Shown in pieces: positions 1-7,502 of a stretch of 64,000 nt of DNA. The DNA comes from Streptomyces canus (GTDB lineage: Bacteria; Actinomycetota; Actinomycetes; Streptomycetales; Streptomycetaceae), in assembly GCF_041435015.1 (NCBI RefSeq), contig NZ_CP107989.1, positions 310,001 through 374,000 on the forward strand, read 5' to 3'. Each line of letters opens with the position of its first letter. The stretch's first letter is position 1. The notes beneath the pieces were generated by a model that was not told the DNA's origin, searched no databases, and saw only the letters and a list, made by a program, of their open reading frames with translations. A program made the translations under genes and the position numbers.

Positions 1-473
1 TGCCGAGCGGCGATGTGGCTCCGGGCCCGTCGGGCGATCTGCCGAACCGCGGCGGGGGTCTTGCCCACGGCCTCGGCGACCTCCTCGTACGGGATGTCGA
101 AGACCTCACGGAGCACGAACACGGCCCGCTCAGTGGGGCCGAGCGTCTCCAGGACAGTCAGCATCGCGAGGGAGACGCTTTCCGCGAGTTCGACGTCGTC
201 GGCGACGTCGGGGTGGGTCAGCAGAGGTTCCGGCAGCCACTCCCCCACATAGTCCTCGCGGCGGCGGGAGAGTGCGCGTGTGCGGTTGAGTGCCTGCCGG
301 GTGACGGCCCGGACGAGGTACGCCCGCGGATCACGGACCTGTGTCTGGTCGACGTCGGCCCACCGCAGCCAGGTCTCCTGCAGTACGTCCTCCGCGTCGG
401 CCGCGGAGCCGAGCATCTCGTAGGCGACGGTGAACAGCAGGCTGCGGTGGGCGACGAACGGGTCCACGATCAT
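1..473 (-). CDS. ECF41/SigJ-type RNA polymerase sigma factor (partial, runs off the left edge)
   Basis: The visible 157 residues start MIVDPFVAHRSLLFTVAYEM and include the region-2 block (AEDVLQETWLRW), the WLPEP motif that in ECF41 sigma factors lies between regions 2 and 4, and a complete region 4 (ERAVFVLREVF, then an HTH ending RQIARRARSHI). The C-terminal SnoaL-like domain expected for the family lies outside the window. The ATG overlaps the stop of the upstream decarboxylase gene as ATGA, so the two are probably translationally coupled. Decarboxylase-plus-sigma is the classic ECF41 gene pair. Family assignment is strong; the regulated targets are inferred. Confidence 0.9.
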   Translation of the reverse strand, partial: MIVDPFVAHRSLLFTVAYEMLGSAADAEDVLQETWLRWADVDQTQVRDPRAYLVRAVTRQALNRTRALSRRREDYVGEWLPEPLLTHPDVADDVELAESVSLAMLTVLETLGPTERAVFVLREVFDIPYEEVAEAVGKTPAAVRQIARRARSHIAAR

Positions 474-1048
474 GCCGTGGACCCGAAGCGGGACGTCGCC
501 GGGCGCTCGGCCAGCGGGATCTCGCAGGCGTCGGAGAAGCCCTGCGAGGTGACCCCGTTCGCCACGTTGGCCCTGGTCGCCAGGTTGACGTAGGCGATGA
601 AGGCGGTCAGCTCCACCATGGCCGACAACCCGAGCCGCCCAAGCAGGGCGGCGTACTGCTCGTCGGTGACGGTCGGCGGGGTGTCGGTCATCGCCTCGGC
701 GTACCCCATGACGTCGCGCTCCAGCGCCGTGAACACATCCGCCTCCCGCCACCGTGGCACCTGGCTCGCCCTGGCCAGGTCCAGGTTCTCGTTCTGGGCC
801 TGGAAATAGCCGACGTCCAGGCACCAACTACAGCCGACCTGCGATGCGACGGCCATGTGGGCGAACGATTTGAGGCCGGGGTCGACCGCGTCCCACGCCC
901 CGACCCTGGCTCCGAACTCCAGGTTGTCCTGGGTCACTCGGGGGCTGTGCCACAGCACCTCGACGTTCTCGGGCACGGCGCCCAGCTGCTTGATCATGTT
1001 CTCCTTGAGCTCGGCGGGGAGCTCGGCCTTCGGCAGGCGCAGCGTCAT
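470..1048 (-). CDS. carboxymuconolactone decarboxylase / AhpD-like protein
   Basis: A 192-residue protein starting MTLRLPKAELPAEL. The start at 1048 is chosen because AAGGAGAG lies a few bases upstream; the longer upstream frame has no such site. A CxxC pair (C73-S-W-C76) in the context SQVGCSWCLDVGYF matches the redox-active site of AhpD-like members of the carboxymuconolactone decarboxylase family, suggesting a thiol peroxidase or related redox role rather than aromatic catabolism. Its stop overlaps the ATG of the ECF41 sigma gene. An ECF41-type promoter sits about 50 bp upstream, so the pair is probably autoregulated. The substrate is unknown. Confidence 0.88.
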   Translation of the reverse strand: MTLRLPKAELPAELKENMIKQLGAVPENVEVLWHSPRVTQDNLEFGARVGAWDAVDPGLKSFAHMAVASQVGCSWCLDVGYFQAQNENLDLARASQVPRWREADVFTALERDVMGYAEAMTDTPPTVTDEQYAALLGRLGLSAMVELTAFIAYVNLATRANVANGVTSQGFSDACEIPLAERPATSRFGSTA

Positions 1049-1095
1049 GCTGTCTCTCCTTGCTCTGCGCCCCTTGTGGGGCTGTCCGGCATGAA

Positions 1096-1122
1096 GACAC
1101 CGCCCGGCCCACTCATGTGACA
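1096..1122 (-). promoter_or_regulatory. ECF41-type promoter P1 (TGTCACA-N16-TGTC)
   Basis: On the minus strand TGTCACA (1122-1116) is followed after exactly 16 nt by TGTC (1099-1096), 47 nt before the decarboxylase ATG. It is one of twelve sites of this form in the window and would drive the decarboxylase-sigma operon, giving sigma autoregulation. Confidence 0.75.
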
Positions 1123-1577
1123 ACCACCGCCGTCCCGGCGTGCTTCGGCCCGTCCACGTGCAGACCTCCTTCTCCTGCCGGCCTGGCGGCCGGAATCACC
1201 CCACAGAGGCGGCTGGGTGCCCCAGGCCCTCGTCCATCGCCAAGACCCTGGAGGCGGACCAGTCCAGATCGACGGCCCGTTGCGCGGTTCGTGCAGCCCG
1301 GCCGCAACCTTCGTGGCATGGGCGAGCCGCCACCGCCGGGCGGCGACCTGCTCGGCCGCGGGCCAGTCTGTCGCGGCCACCAGCCGCGCGAGGGTCCGGT
1401 GCGTGGTGATGAAGCGCGGCCACAGCGGGGGAACCGGCGGCGTGGACGGGCGGCCGAGGCACGGAGCGCCCGAGCGGCCCGTGCGCCCGCTCAGGAGCCG
1501 TCCGGTTCCAGTGACCGGACGGCGTTGTCGATCTCCGAATCGATCAGCCGCTGCGCCTCCAGGGGACGGTTGTCGAA
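1123..1577. other. gene-poor stretch with degenerate coding remnants
   Basis: No intact gene is supported. On the minus strand a frame ending near 1497 reads VFDNRPLEAQRLIDSEIDNA and has the composition of a real C-terminus. A second minus-strand stretch (about 1210-1440) also looks coding-like but changes frame. Neither could be assigned to a family. It is best read as decayed sequence between P1 and the truncated dehydrogenase. Confidence 0.4.
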
Positions 1578-2173
1578 GACGCCGGTGAGGCGTGGGCTCG
1601 ATCCTGGTCCAGCTCGCCCGGAACGCCGGCGTCCACGCGATCGGCACGGCGAGCCCGCGCCATCACGAGGCGCTGCGCGCACTCGGCGTGGAGCCGATCG
1701 ACTACCGCGACCCCGACCTGGCCGCCCGCGTCCGCGCACTGGCTCCCGACGGTGTCGATGCCGTGTTCGACCACCTCGGCGGCGCGCGCGTCACCCTCTC
1801 CTACCGACTGCTCAACCGCACCGGCACGCTGGTCTCGTACAGCATCGCGGCCGCGCTCGACGACACTCGCCCGATACTGCTCGACTTCCTGCCCCTGCTG
1901 GCCAAGCTGGCGTTCTGGAACCACCTGCCCACACGCAGGCACGCGAGCTTCTACGACATCTGGGCGGGCGCCGGCAAGCCGGACTCGGCCAAGCGCGAGG
2001 CGTTCCGGGCCCGGACGCGCACGGACCTCACCCACGTGCTCAACTCGCTGCGCGACGGCGTGCTCACCGCTCAGATCGCCGCCCGCTTCCCGCTGACCGA
2101 GGCTGCCACAGCGCTGGAACTTGCCGAATCATCCACCCGCACGGCCCCCGGCAAGGTCATCCTCATGCCCTGA
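1578..2173 (+). pseudogene. 5'-truncated zinc-type/quinone oxidoreductase (MDR family)
   Basis: The open frame from 1592 reads GSILVQLARNAGVHAIGTAS, the second half of the Rossmann nucleotide-binding loop of medium-chain quinone oxidoreductases. It continues to a normal family C-terminus (TAPGKVILMP). The N-terminal GroES-like catalytic domain and the first half of the glycine-rich loop are missing. The sequence just before it (about 1578-1591) looks like the rest of that loop in a broken frame. About 193 residues remain of a family usually 310-340 long, so it cannot encode a working enzyme. Confidence 0.75.
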
Positions 2174-2289
2174 CGACCGAGCGCGGAAGGCAACTCCAAC
2201 GGCTTACCCAAGAGCTTGCTCTAATGAGTTAACTTATTAATCTGTAATCTGCGACGGCGATACGCGCCAGTATCCGGGAGGTGACGAGC

Positions 2290-2859
2290 ATGGGCCGACT
2301 TGGACCCTGGACGCCGACGACGGTCGAACAGCGGCTCGACCGCATGGAATCGCTGGCCGAGATCCGCCAACTCCCCTACCGATACGCACTGGCACTCGAC
2401 TCACGGGACATGGACGCCGTCGTGGACCTGTTCGTGCCCGACGTACGGGTGGGACGCGACGCATGCGGCCGCGCGGCACTGCGCCGCTGGTACACCGAGG
2501 CCATGCGAGCCTCGAGAACCACGATCCACCAGGTGACCAACCACATCGTGGACTTCGACGACGCCGACCGCGCCAGAGGCGTCGTCTACTGCCGGGACCA
2601 GCTCGAACGGCCCTTGACCGGCCAATGGGAGGTCGGGGAACTGCAGTACTGGGACGACTACCTGCGCGTGGACGGCGAGTGGTGCTTCCGGCGGCGGAGG
2701 TTCCACCGCTGGTATCTGGCCGACGCACTGTCCAGACCCGCACACGGCACCGGCGTGAACGACGGCAGCGACCCGCTGGGGGCCCGTCAGCTGCCCGAGT
2801 CCTTTCCGACCTGGGCGCCGTACTGGGAGTCCACCGACAGCCACTCTCCCTACGCGTGA
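2290..2859 (+). CDS. SnoaL-like (NTF2-fold) protein
   Basis: A protein of 189 residues. ATG 2290 is preferred over GTG 2281 because the strong GGGAGGTGA ribosome site covers 2276-2284 and would overlap the GTG. The pattern (EIRQLPYRYALALDSRDMD near the N-terminus, then an acidic-aromatic core and a conserved RRFHRWY) matches stand-alone SnoaL-like domain proteins, which include polyketide cyclases, dehydratases and small-molecule-binding folds. The upstream region is AT-rich (about 2222-2250) for this genome, consistent with a promoter. Function is otherwise unknown; no partner enzyme is adjacent. Confidence 0.8.
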   Translation: MGRLGPWTPTTVEQRLDRMESLAEIRQLPYRYALALDSRDMDAVVDLFVPDVRVGRDACGRAALRRWYTEAMRASRTTIHQVTNHIVDFDDADRARGVVYCRDQLERPLTGQWEVGELQYWDDYLRVDGEWCFRRRRFHRWYLADALSRPAHGTGVNDGSDPLGARQLPESFPTWAPYWESTDSHSPYA

Positions 2860-3128
2860 CCGCCCATGCCCCCCCCGAGGCACGGAGGTCCGGCCCCCTT
2901 CACGCGAGGGGCGTTGAACCGGGAGTGGCTCAGGAGTTCCCATCGCAGCGGGCTCGCGTTGTCGATCTCGACCACGGTGTCGATGGCGAACTCCACGACG
3001 CGCAGGGCCCCGGGATACGCCGCGACACTGACAGGGTCCGCAGCGAGGACGTGACACCGGCGATCCGGGACGAGGAGATCCGGGAGGGCGACGGCGTGAC
3101 CGGCGGGAGCCTCGATCCGAACGGTCGA
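2860..3128. other. intergenic stretch with a possible degraded reading frame
   Basis: No gene is supported. On the minus strand a frame reads VVEFAIDTVVEIDNASPLRW and may be the relic of a C-terminus, but it has no start, ribosome site or recognisable family. Confidence 0.3.
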
Positions 3129-4073
3129 TCACTGGTTGGGCTCGATGTCTCCGGAACGGGCCGGGAGGGCGTCCAGGGCAGAGAGCGTTGCCTCGTCGAG
3201 CGTGACCGCTCCGGCCCTCACGTTGGCTTCCAGGTGTTCCGGGTCGGCCGTGCCGGGGATCAGCAGTACGTTCGGGGCGTGACGGAGCAGCCAGGCCAGT
3301 CCGATCTGTGCGGGCGTGACGTTCAACTCACGCGCGGCGGCGATGACGGCCGGCTCGTCGGTCACCTTCGGCATCCCGTCGAATGCGCTGCCCAGGGGGA
3401 AGTAGGGAACCCAGGCGATTCCTTCGGCCAAGCACAGGCGGAGCATGTCCTCGTCGTCGCGGGTCAGGAGGTTGTACGCGTTCTGCACACAGGCGATGCC
3501 CGCGGGCAGGGCCCTGCGGAGAACATCGAGCGAGACGCTGCTGAGGCCGATCGCACCGATCTTGCCCTCGTCCCGCAGGGCGATCATCACGGCGAGCTGA
3601 TCGTCGAGGGCGACCAGCTGATCCCCTGCGGCGCGCAGGCCGGGGCCGGTGTCCGTACGGCGGAGGTTGACCAGGGGAATCTGTTCCAGTCCAAGCGTTG
3701 CCAGATTGTCCTCGACGCCGGCGCGCAACTGTTCGGGGCGCTGTGCGAGGCGGAGAGGGAGCGGGCCGTGGGGGTCGGGCTCGGCGCCGACCTTGCTGAC
3801 CACCATCACGTCGTCCTCGGGGCGGACGGCTTCGCGGATCGCCTCGTTGACGAAGCCGTGGCCGTAGAACTGGGCGGTGTCGATGTGGTCCGTTCCCAGC
3901 TCGATGCAGCGGCGCAGCATGGTGATCGCTGCCCTGCGATCGGTCCGCAGGCGCTCCAGCTGCATCGCGCCGAAGCCGATCCGCGACACGGTGCGGCCCG
4001 CGAGCCGTCCGTTGCCACCAGCGCGCAGCGCGCCGGATGCGGTGAGCTGAGAAATCCGGGCAGGGGCGGCCAT
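3129..4073 (-). CDS. aldo/keto reductase
   Basis: A protein of 314 residues, full length for the family, with AAGGAG upstream of the ATG. The AKR landmarks are present: RIGFGAMQL in the first strand, DTAQFYGHG with the catalytic Asp and Tyr, a VSKVG lysine, and the C-terminal PGTADPEHLEAN segment that contacts NADP. The usual catalytic His position reads NLRRTDTG, so His is replaced by Arg, as in some actinobacterial subfamilies; this may alter substrate range. The gene is divergent from a TetR gene with two matching palindromes between them, so it is probably the TetR target. The substrate is unknown. Confidence 0.88.
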   Translation of the reverse strand: MAAPARISQLTASGALRAGGNGRLAGRTVSRIGFGAMQLERLRTDRRAAITMLRRCIELGTDHIDTAQFYGHGFVNEAIREAVRPEDDVMVVSKVGAEPDPHGPLPLRLAQRPEQLRAGVEDNLATLGLEQIPLVNLRRTDTGPGLRAAGDQLVALDDQLAVMIALRDEGKIGAIGLSSVSLDVLRRALPAGIACVQNAYNLLTRDDEDMLRLCLAEGIAWVPYFPLGSAFDGMPKVTDEPAVIAAARELNVTPAQIGLAWLLRHAPNVLLIPGTADPEHLEANVRAGAVTLDEATLSALDALPARSGDIEPNQ

Positions 4074-4102
4074 GGGCGTTCTCCTTCGATGCGACCATAG
4101 AC

Positions 4103-4123
4103 GAAACGGAGTAACTCCGTTTC
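4103..4123. promoter_or_regulatory. palindromic operator 1 in the AKR/TetR intergenic region
   Basis: A perfect inverted repeat with 9-bp arms GAAACGGAG and CTCCGTTTC around TAA. The core CGGAG-N3-CTCCG recurs 35 bp away, which is what two dimer sites for the adjacent TetR protein would look like. Confidence 0.7.
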
Positions 4124-4141
4124 ACCCACCGTAGCACTAAC

Positions 4142-4154
4142 CGGAGGTCCTCCG
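4142..4154. promoter_or_regulatory. palindromic operator 2 (CGGAG-N3-CTCCG)
   Basis: CGGAG, GTC, CTCCG: the same core as operator 1, centre-to-centre distance 35 bp. It lies just before the TetR start codon, where binding would block its own expression. Confidence 0.65.
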
Positions 4155-4174
4155 TTTTGTCTGAGAGTGAACCC

Positions 4175-4777
4175 ATGGCCACAGACCGCAGCGCGGCAGC
4201 GGCGCACCGGCCGGCGCGCGCCGACGCACGGCGGAACCGCGACAGACTCCTTGCGGCCGCCCGCGACGCCTTCGCTGCGACGACGGAGGCCGTACCGCTG
4301 GACGCGATCGCCCGAGCGGCCGGCGTCGGGATCGGCACGCTCTACCGGCACTTCCCCACTCGTGAGGCACTCGTCGAAGCTGTCTACGCCGCAGAGCTCG
4401 ACGAGGTCGTGTCCAGTGCGGCGGAGCTCCTCACCGAGTTCGAGCCCGCAGCCGCCCTTCGCGCGTGGATGACTCGGTACGCGGCGTTCTTCAGGATCAA
4501 GCGTGGCATGTCCGACACGTTGCGCGCAGGCTGGGCGTCGGGCAGCATCGCCACGCCCGCAACGCGGGAACGCATCACAGCCGTCATCGCCATGATGCTG
4601 CGCAGTGGTGCGGAAGCTGGTTCGCTGCGCTCGGACGTCGATCCCGACGACGTCACGATGATGCTCCTCGGCGTGTTCCTCTCGACTGCGGCGATCGACG
4701 CGCCGGACAAAGCCGAACAGCTCCTCGACCTGATCGTCGACGCGCTGCGCCCGAGCCTCGAACCGAAGGACCGGTAA
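4175..4777 (+). CDS. TetR/AcrR-family transcriptional regulator
   Basis: About 200 residues from ATG 4175 (MATDRSAAAA); an in-frame TTG at 4157 would add six residues but overlaps the operator region. The N-terminal HTH is canonical: RDRLLAAARDAFA, then VPLDAIARAAGVGIGTLYRHF. The C-terminal ligand domain is of the common actinobacterial type (SGAEAGSLRSDVDPDDV). The gene is divergent from the aldo/keto reductase with two CGGAG-N3-CTCCG palindromes between them, so autorepression plus control of the reductase is the natural reading. The inducer is unknown. Confidence 0.9.
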   Translation: MATDRSAAAAHRPARADARRNRDRLLAAARDAFAATTEAVPLDAIARAAGVGIGTLYRHFPTREALVEAVYAAELDEVVSSAAELLTEFEPAAALRAWMTRYAAFFRIKRGMSDTLRAGWASGSIATPATRERITAVIAMMLRSGAEAGSLRSDVDPDDVTMMLLGVFLSTAAIDAPDKAEQLLDLIVDALRPSLEPKDR

Positions 4778-5293
4778 CGCCCATCGAGGACATGGAAGCG
4801 CGGAGCCCAGTAGGACGGGAGCGGGGTGACCGCCATCGAGCGCCTGCTCAGCCCCGACAGGAACGTGCGGACCAGGTCGCCATGTCCTCACCCTGACCCA
4901 CTGGCGGCCTTCACTGCCTTGACCGATCCACCCATCACGACCTGCCCACCACGGTCACGAGGGCCGCCTCCGGTGGCCGACGAACTCTCAGGTGCCCGGC
5001 CGGGTTCGAGGACCATCCCGACTCACCGACAACCTGCGTCACCATGACGCGCGCTTGGGCCTTGCCAATGCTGTTTGTGCTCTGCGGCTCAGTCATTGCG
5101 ACCGGGCTGATCTTGACTGGGAGCACTGGCGAAGCCGTAGCATTTCTGCTGGTGTTCGTGCTGCTCGCAGGCGTGCATTCGCCTCTGGTTCCCGGAGCCG
5201 CCTCCCCCGCCGAAGGTCGAGGGTCGCCCGCACGGACTTTCGCGCTCGGCTGCACTCCCGTCCGAGCGTGACGAGGGGTGCTACGGGGACGAG
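4778..5293. other. gene-poor stretch between TetR and MarR genes
   Basis: The only candidate is the short membrane ORF at 5044-5271, listed separately. I see no terminator-like hairpin, regulatory palindrome or homologous relic in the rest. Confidence 0.4.
5044..5271 (+). CDS. possible small membrane protein
   Basis: A 75-residue frame starting MTRAWALPMLFVLCG with two hydrophobic stretches (about residues 6-26 and 30-45) followed by a proline- and arginine-rich tail. Two helices separated by GSTGE could form a hairpin membrane protein. There is no convincing ribosome site before the ATG and no family is recognised. It may equally be a chance frame or the relic of a larger membrane protein. 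Confidence 0.25.
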   Translation: MTRAWALPMLFVLCGSVIATGLILTGSTGEAVAFLLVFVLLAGVHSPLVPGAASPAEGRGSPARTFALGCTPVRA

Positions 5294-5746
5294 CTATGCA
5301 CCATCGTTGCCCTCGCGCAGAGAATGGATCATCCTCTGCAGGATCCGGAACGCGTCTGACTGCTCGGTCTCGGTCATGCCGGACAGCATTCTGACCTCGA
5401 CGGACCGGACCGCTACGGTCGCCTTCTCAAGGCTCCGTCGTCCGCGAGGCGTGAGCCGCGCGGGAAGAACCTTTCCGACGGGCGCCTCCGCGGGCCTGGT
5501 CACGTAGCCCTCCCGTTCCAGGGCCTGGAGCAGCACGTTCATCGACTGCCGTGTCACGAACGCGCCCCGTGCGAGTTCGGAGTTCGACAAGCCCGGTCGT
5601 TGAGCCAGCAGTTCGAGGCAGGAGTAGCGCGTTACGTTCATCCCGAGCGGCCGCAGCACCTCCTCCATGGCTGCGCGGAGCGCACTCGACGCCTCTTTCA
5701 GCAGGTAGCCCAGTGACGTCTCAAGGTCGACACCGTCTTGATTCAT
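5294..5746 (-). CDS. MarR-family transcriptional regulator
   Basis: A protein of 150 residues. The winged-helix core is clear: NVTRYSCLELLAQRPGLSNSELARGAFVTRQSMNVLLQALEREGYV, then wing residues with LPARLTPRGR. It is divergent from a small VOC gene. Two identical-type palindromes TGTCAG-N4-CTGACA lie between them, one of which overlaps this gene's start codon, so autorepression with co-control of the VOC gene is likely. The ligand is unknown. Confidence 0.9.
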   Translation of the reverse strand: MNQDGVDLETSLGYLLKEASSALRAAMEEVLRPLGMNVTRYSCLELLAQRPGLSNSELARGAFVTRQSMNVLLQALEREGYVTRPAEAPVGKVLPARLTPRGRRSLEKATVAVRSVEVRMLSGMTETEQSDAFRILQRMIHSLREGNDGA

Positions 5747-5761
5747 GTCAGCATTCTGACA
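5746..5761. promoter_or_regulatory. MarR operator 1 (TGTCAG-N4-CTGACA)
   Basis: A perfect 6+4+6 palindrome that includes the first base of the marR start codon, placed to block its own transcript or initiation. It pairs with an identical-arm site 28 bp away. Confidence 0.7.
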
Positions 5762-5773
5762 TAGGTTGACCCG

Positions 5774-5789
5774 TGTCAGAAAGCTGACA
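5774..5789. promoter_or_regulatory. MarR operator 2 (TGTCAG-N4-CTGACA)
   Basis: A second copy with the same arms and spacer length, about 20 bp before the VOC start codon. Two identical palindromes in a divergent MarR/target intergenic region are strong evidence of the regulator's binding site. Confidence 0.7.
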
Positions 5790-5809
5790 CGAAGAGAAGG
5801 AGCATCGTC

Positions 5810-6178
5810 ATGCCCGCCACCGGTCCCGACTTCATCTCACTCCAAGCGCGCGACCTCGACGCTTCGCAGGCGTTCTACGAGCAGTACCTGGGCCTGGTGC
5901 GCTCGCCGGCCGGACCTCCGCACGCCGTCGTCTTCGAGACAAAGCCGATCGCGTTCGCACTCCGCGACGTGATTCCCGGCACCGATCTCACATCCGTTGC
6001 TCAGCCCGGCATCGGTGCCGCCATCTGGCTCCACGCCACAGACGTCCAGGCCATTCACGATGCTCTCGTGGCCGACGGTCACACCATCGTCTCCGCACCG
6101 ATCGACGGCCCGTTCGGTCGGACCTTCACCTTCGCCGACCCCGACGGCTACCAGGTCACACTCCACGACCGCGCCTGA
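5810..6178 (+). CDS. VOC-family (glyoxalase/dioxygenase fold) protein
   Basis: A protein of 122 residues with AAGGAG upstream. It carries the paired beta-alpha-beta-beta-beta module of the VOC superfamily: FISLQARDLDASQAFYEQYLGL at the N-terminus and FTFADPDGYQVTLHD at the end. Proteins of this kind include glyoxalases, antibiotic-sequestering proteins and extradiol dioxygenases; single-module dimers next to MarR regulators are often detoxifying or drug-binding. The specific substrate cannot be told. Confidence 0.85.
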   Translation: MPATGPDFISLQARDLDASQAFYEQYLGLVRSPAGPPHAVVFETKPIAFALRDVIPGTDLTSVAQPGIGAAIWLHATDVQAIHDALVADGHTIVSAPIDGPFGRTFTFADPDGYQVTLHDRA

Positions 6179-6345
6179 TAGGGCCAAACGCCACCGGCCA
6201 CGAAGTTGTCGGCTCACACCCCAAAGTGCTCTGCCGCGTACAGGTGCACGGGCCCGGGCGGCTGCCGCCGCATCGCGCGGAGCAGACGGCCCGCCGGCGT
6301 CACCCCGTGCGCCACGACACGAGGTCGGCCACGCCGGAAACTGGT

Positions 6346-7254
6346 GTGACAAAGCCGCGAGCCCTTGACACGATCGCTCAGTTGTCCTGCCCTACCTACA
6401 TCTGGGGGAACGCCACGGCCGTCAATCACGAGCTCGCTCCAGCCTGGTTGCCGTGGTCTGCCGTCGATCCAGATCGGGTTGCCTTCGACTGGGACGATGA
6501 GGAGGGCTCTCAGGTCGCCACCGTGATCGCCTCGATGGTTCCTCCTGTCGGTGCCGGGTGGGAAGAGAGACATCGCTTCACCACTGAGGTCACGGCGCTT
6601 CTGGCAGCTCGATACGGCCGATGGGCCTGCGGATGGCAATGGGCGGCCGGCGAGGGCGGTGGTGGTGGCGTCGTCACCAGCTGGTGCTGCACCTCCCATT
6701 CCGTGGGCGCGTCCGAAGCGACGGCCGCCAAGGTGGTCGCTTCGCTGCTGGAGTGGCGCGACTGGCTGGAGGAACTGGCCGAGCGGTTCACGCAGTTGTA
6801 GCGGCCCCTCACCTGCGCGCTACTGGCTGATTGGCAGCGGCTCGTCCTTGGCATGCCTGAGGTTGCGTTCCGACAAGGCGATGCTTTCGCCAAGGGGGGC
6901 CGGGAACGCTACGCACTGACGTCGCACACCCAGCGGGACTTCGAGCACTGTCTGCGCGAGAGCGCTGACCCGAGAATCCCTCTGGCCTCCCGTGCGGCCA
7001 GGGCCTACCTGGACGTGGCCTTCTTTCATCCCTTCCCGGACGGCAACGCCCGCCTTGCCATGCTCACCCTCGCCTATGTCCTGGAGGTGGAGGGAGTTCG
7101 GCTGGATCAGGCCGGCCCCCTGCTGACCACGCGGTACGCGGACGACGCCGCCGGCGCGGCCGACCTGGCTGCCCTGGTCTCCGTCCTCATCCGCTCGACC
7201 CATTCCCGGGCGACCAGAGCCGGTCACCGAGAGGGCCCCCTCAGGTTCTCTTGA
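6346..7254 (+). pseudogene. Fic/Doc-family protein interrupted by an in-frame amber codon
   Basis: One continuous frame runs to 7254 but contains TAG at 6799-6801. Upstream is an N-terminal region (WACGWQWAAGEGGGGGVVTS, then WRDWLEELAERF). Downstream, in the same frame, is a Fic core (LLADWQRLVLG, AKGGRERY) with the motif HPFPDGNARLAM. That is the HPFxxGNxR AMPylation-type motif with Ala in the second Gly position. If unread, the stop leaves an N-terminal protein of about 150 residues and a possible Fic-core protein of 133 residues from ATG 6853. I read it as a point-mutated gene, though two separate products are possible. The GTG start at 6346 is uncertain. Confidence 0.65.
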
Positions 7255-7256
7255 TC

Positions 7257-7495
7257 AGTCCGGCCAGGAGTTGAGCACGTACATCCGTACGCGCCCGACC
7301 GGTCGATCGTGGTTCAGCGCGGAGGGCCGGACAGAGATCGAGGGCGAGGAGCTGCGGGGCAAGGCCGTCGCGATCCTGCGGCCGCCGGTGAAGGAGCCGT
7401 GGGGCTGATCGAGATGGGGATCGCGGGTCCGGACGGGACGCGGATCGCGCTGGTCGAGGTGCCGACCGACCATCCCATCCGGTATCGGCCGGGCA
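7257..7495 (+). pseudogene. C-terminal fragment of a VOC-family protein with a frameshift
   Basis: The first frame reads TGRSWFSAEGRTEIEGEEL and on to AILRPPVKEPWG and then a stop. Shifting by one base at about 7406 continues with GLIEMGIAGPDGTRIALVEV and DHPIRYRPG, a typical VOC C-terminus. One missing base explains the break. The N-terminal half of the protein is absent, and the fragment begins right after the Fic relic, so this is a deletion junction. Confidence 0.6.
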
Positions 7496-7502
7496 TGCGA
7501 TC

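Noticed and set aside
3030..3056. TGTCACG-N16-TGTC on the minus strand, resembling the ECF41-type promoters
   Set aside because: It has a mismatch in the -35 and no supported gene follows it leftward; only a possible relic frame. Kept out of the regulon count.
6340..6352. TGTCACA on the minus strand near 6344
   Set aside because: The sequence 16 nt downstream is CCGA, not NGTC, and no minus-strand gene follows.
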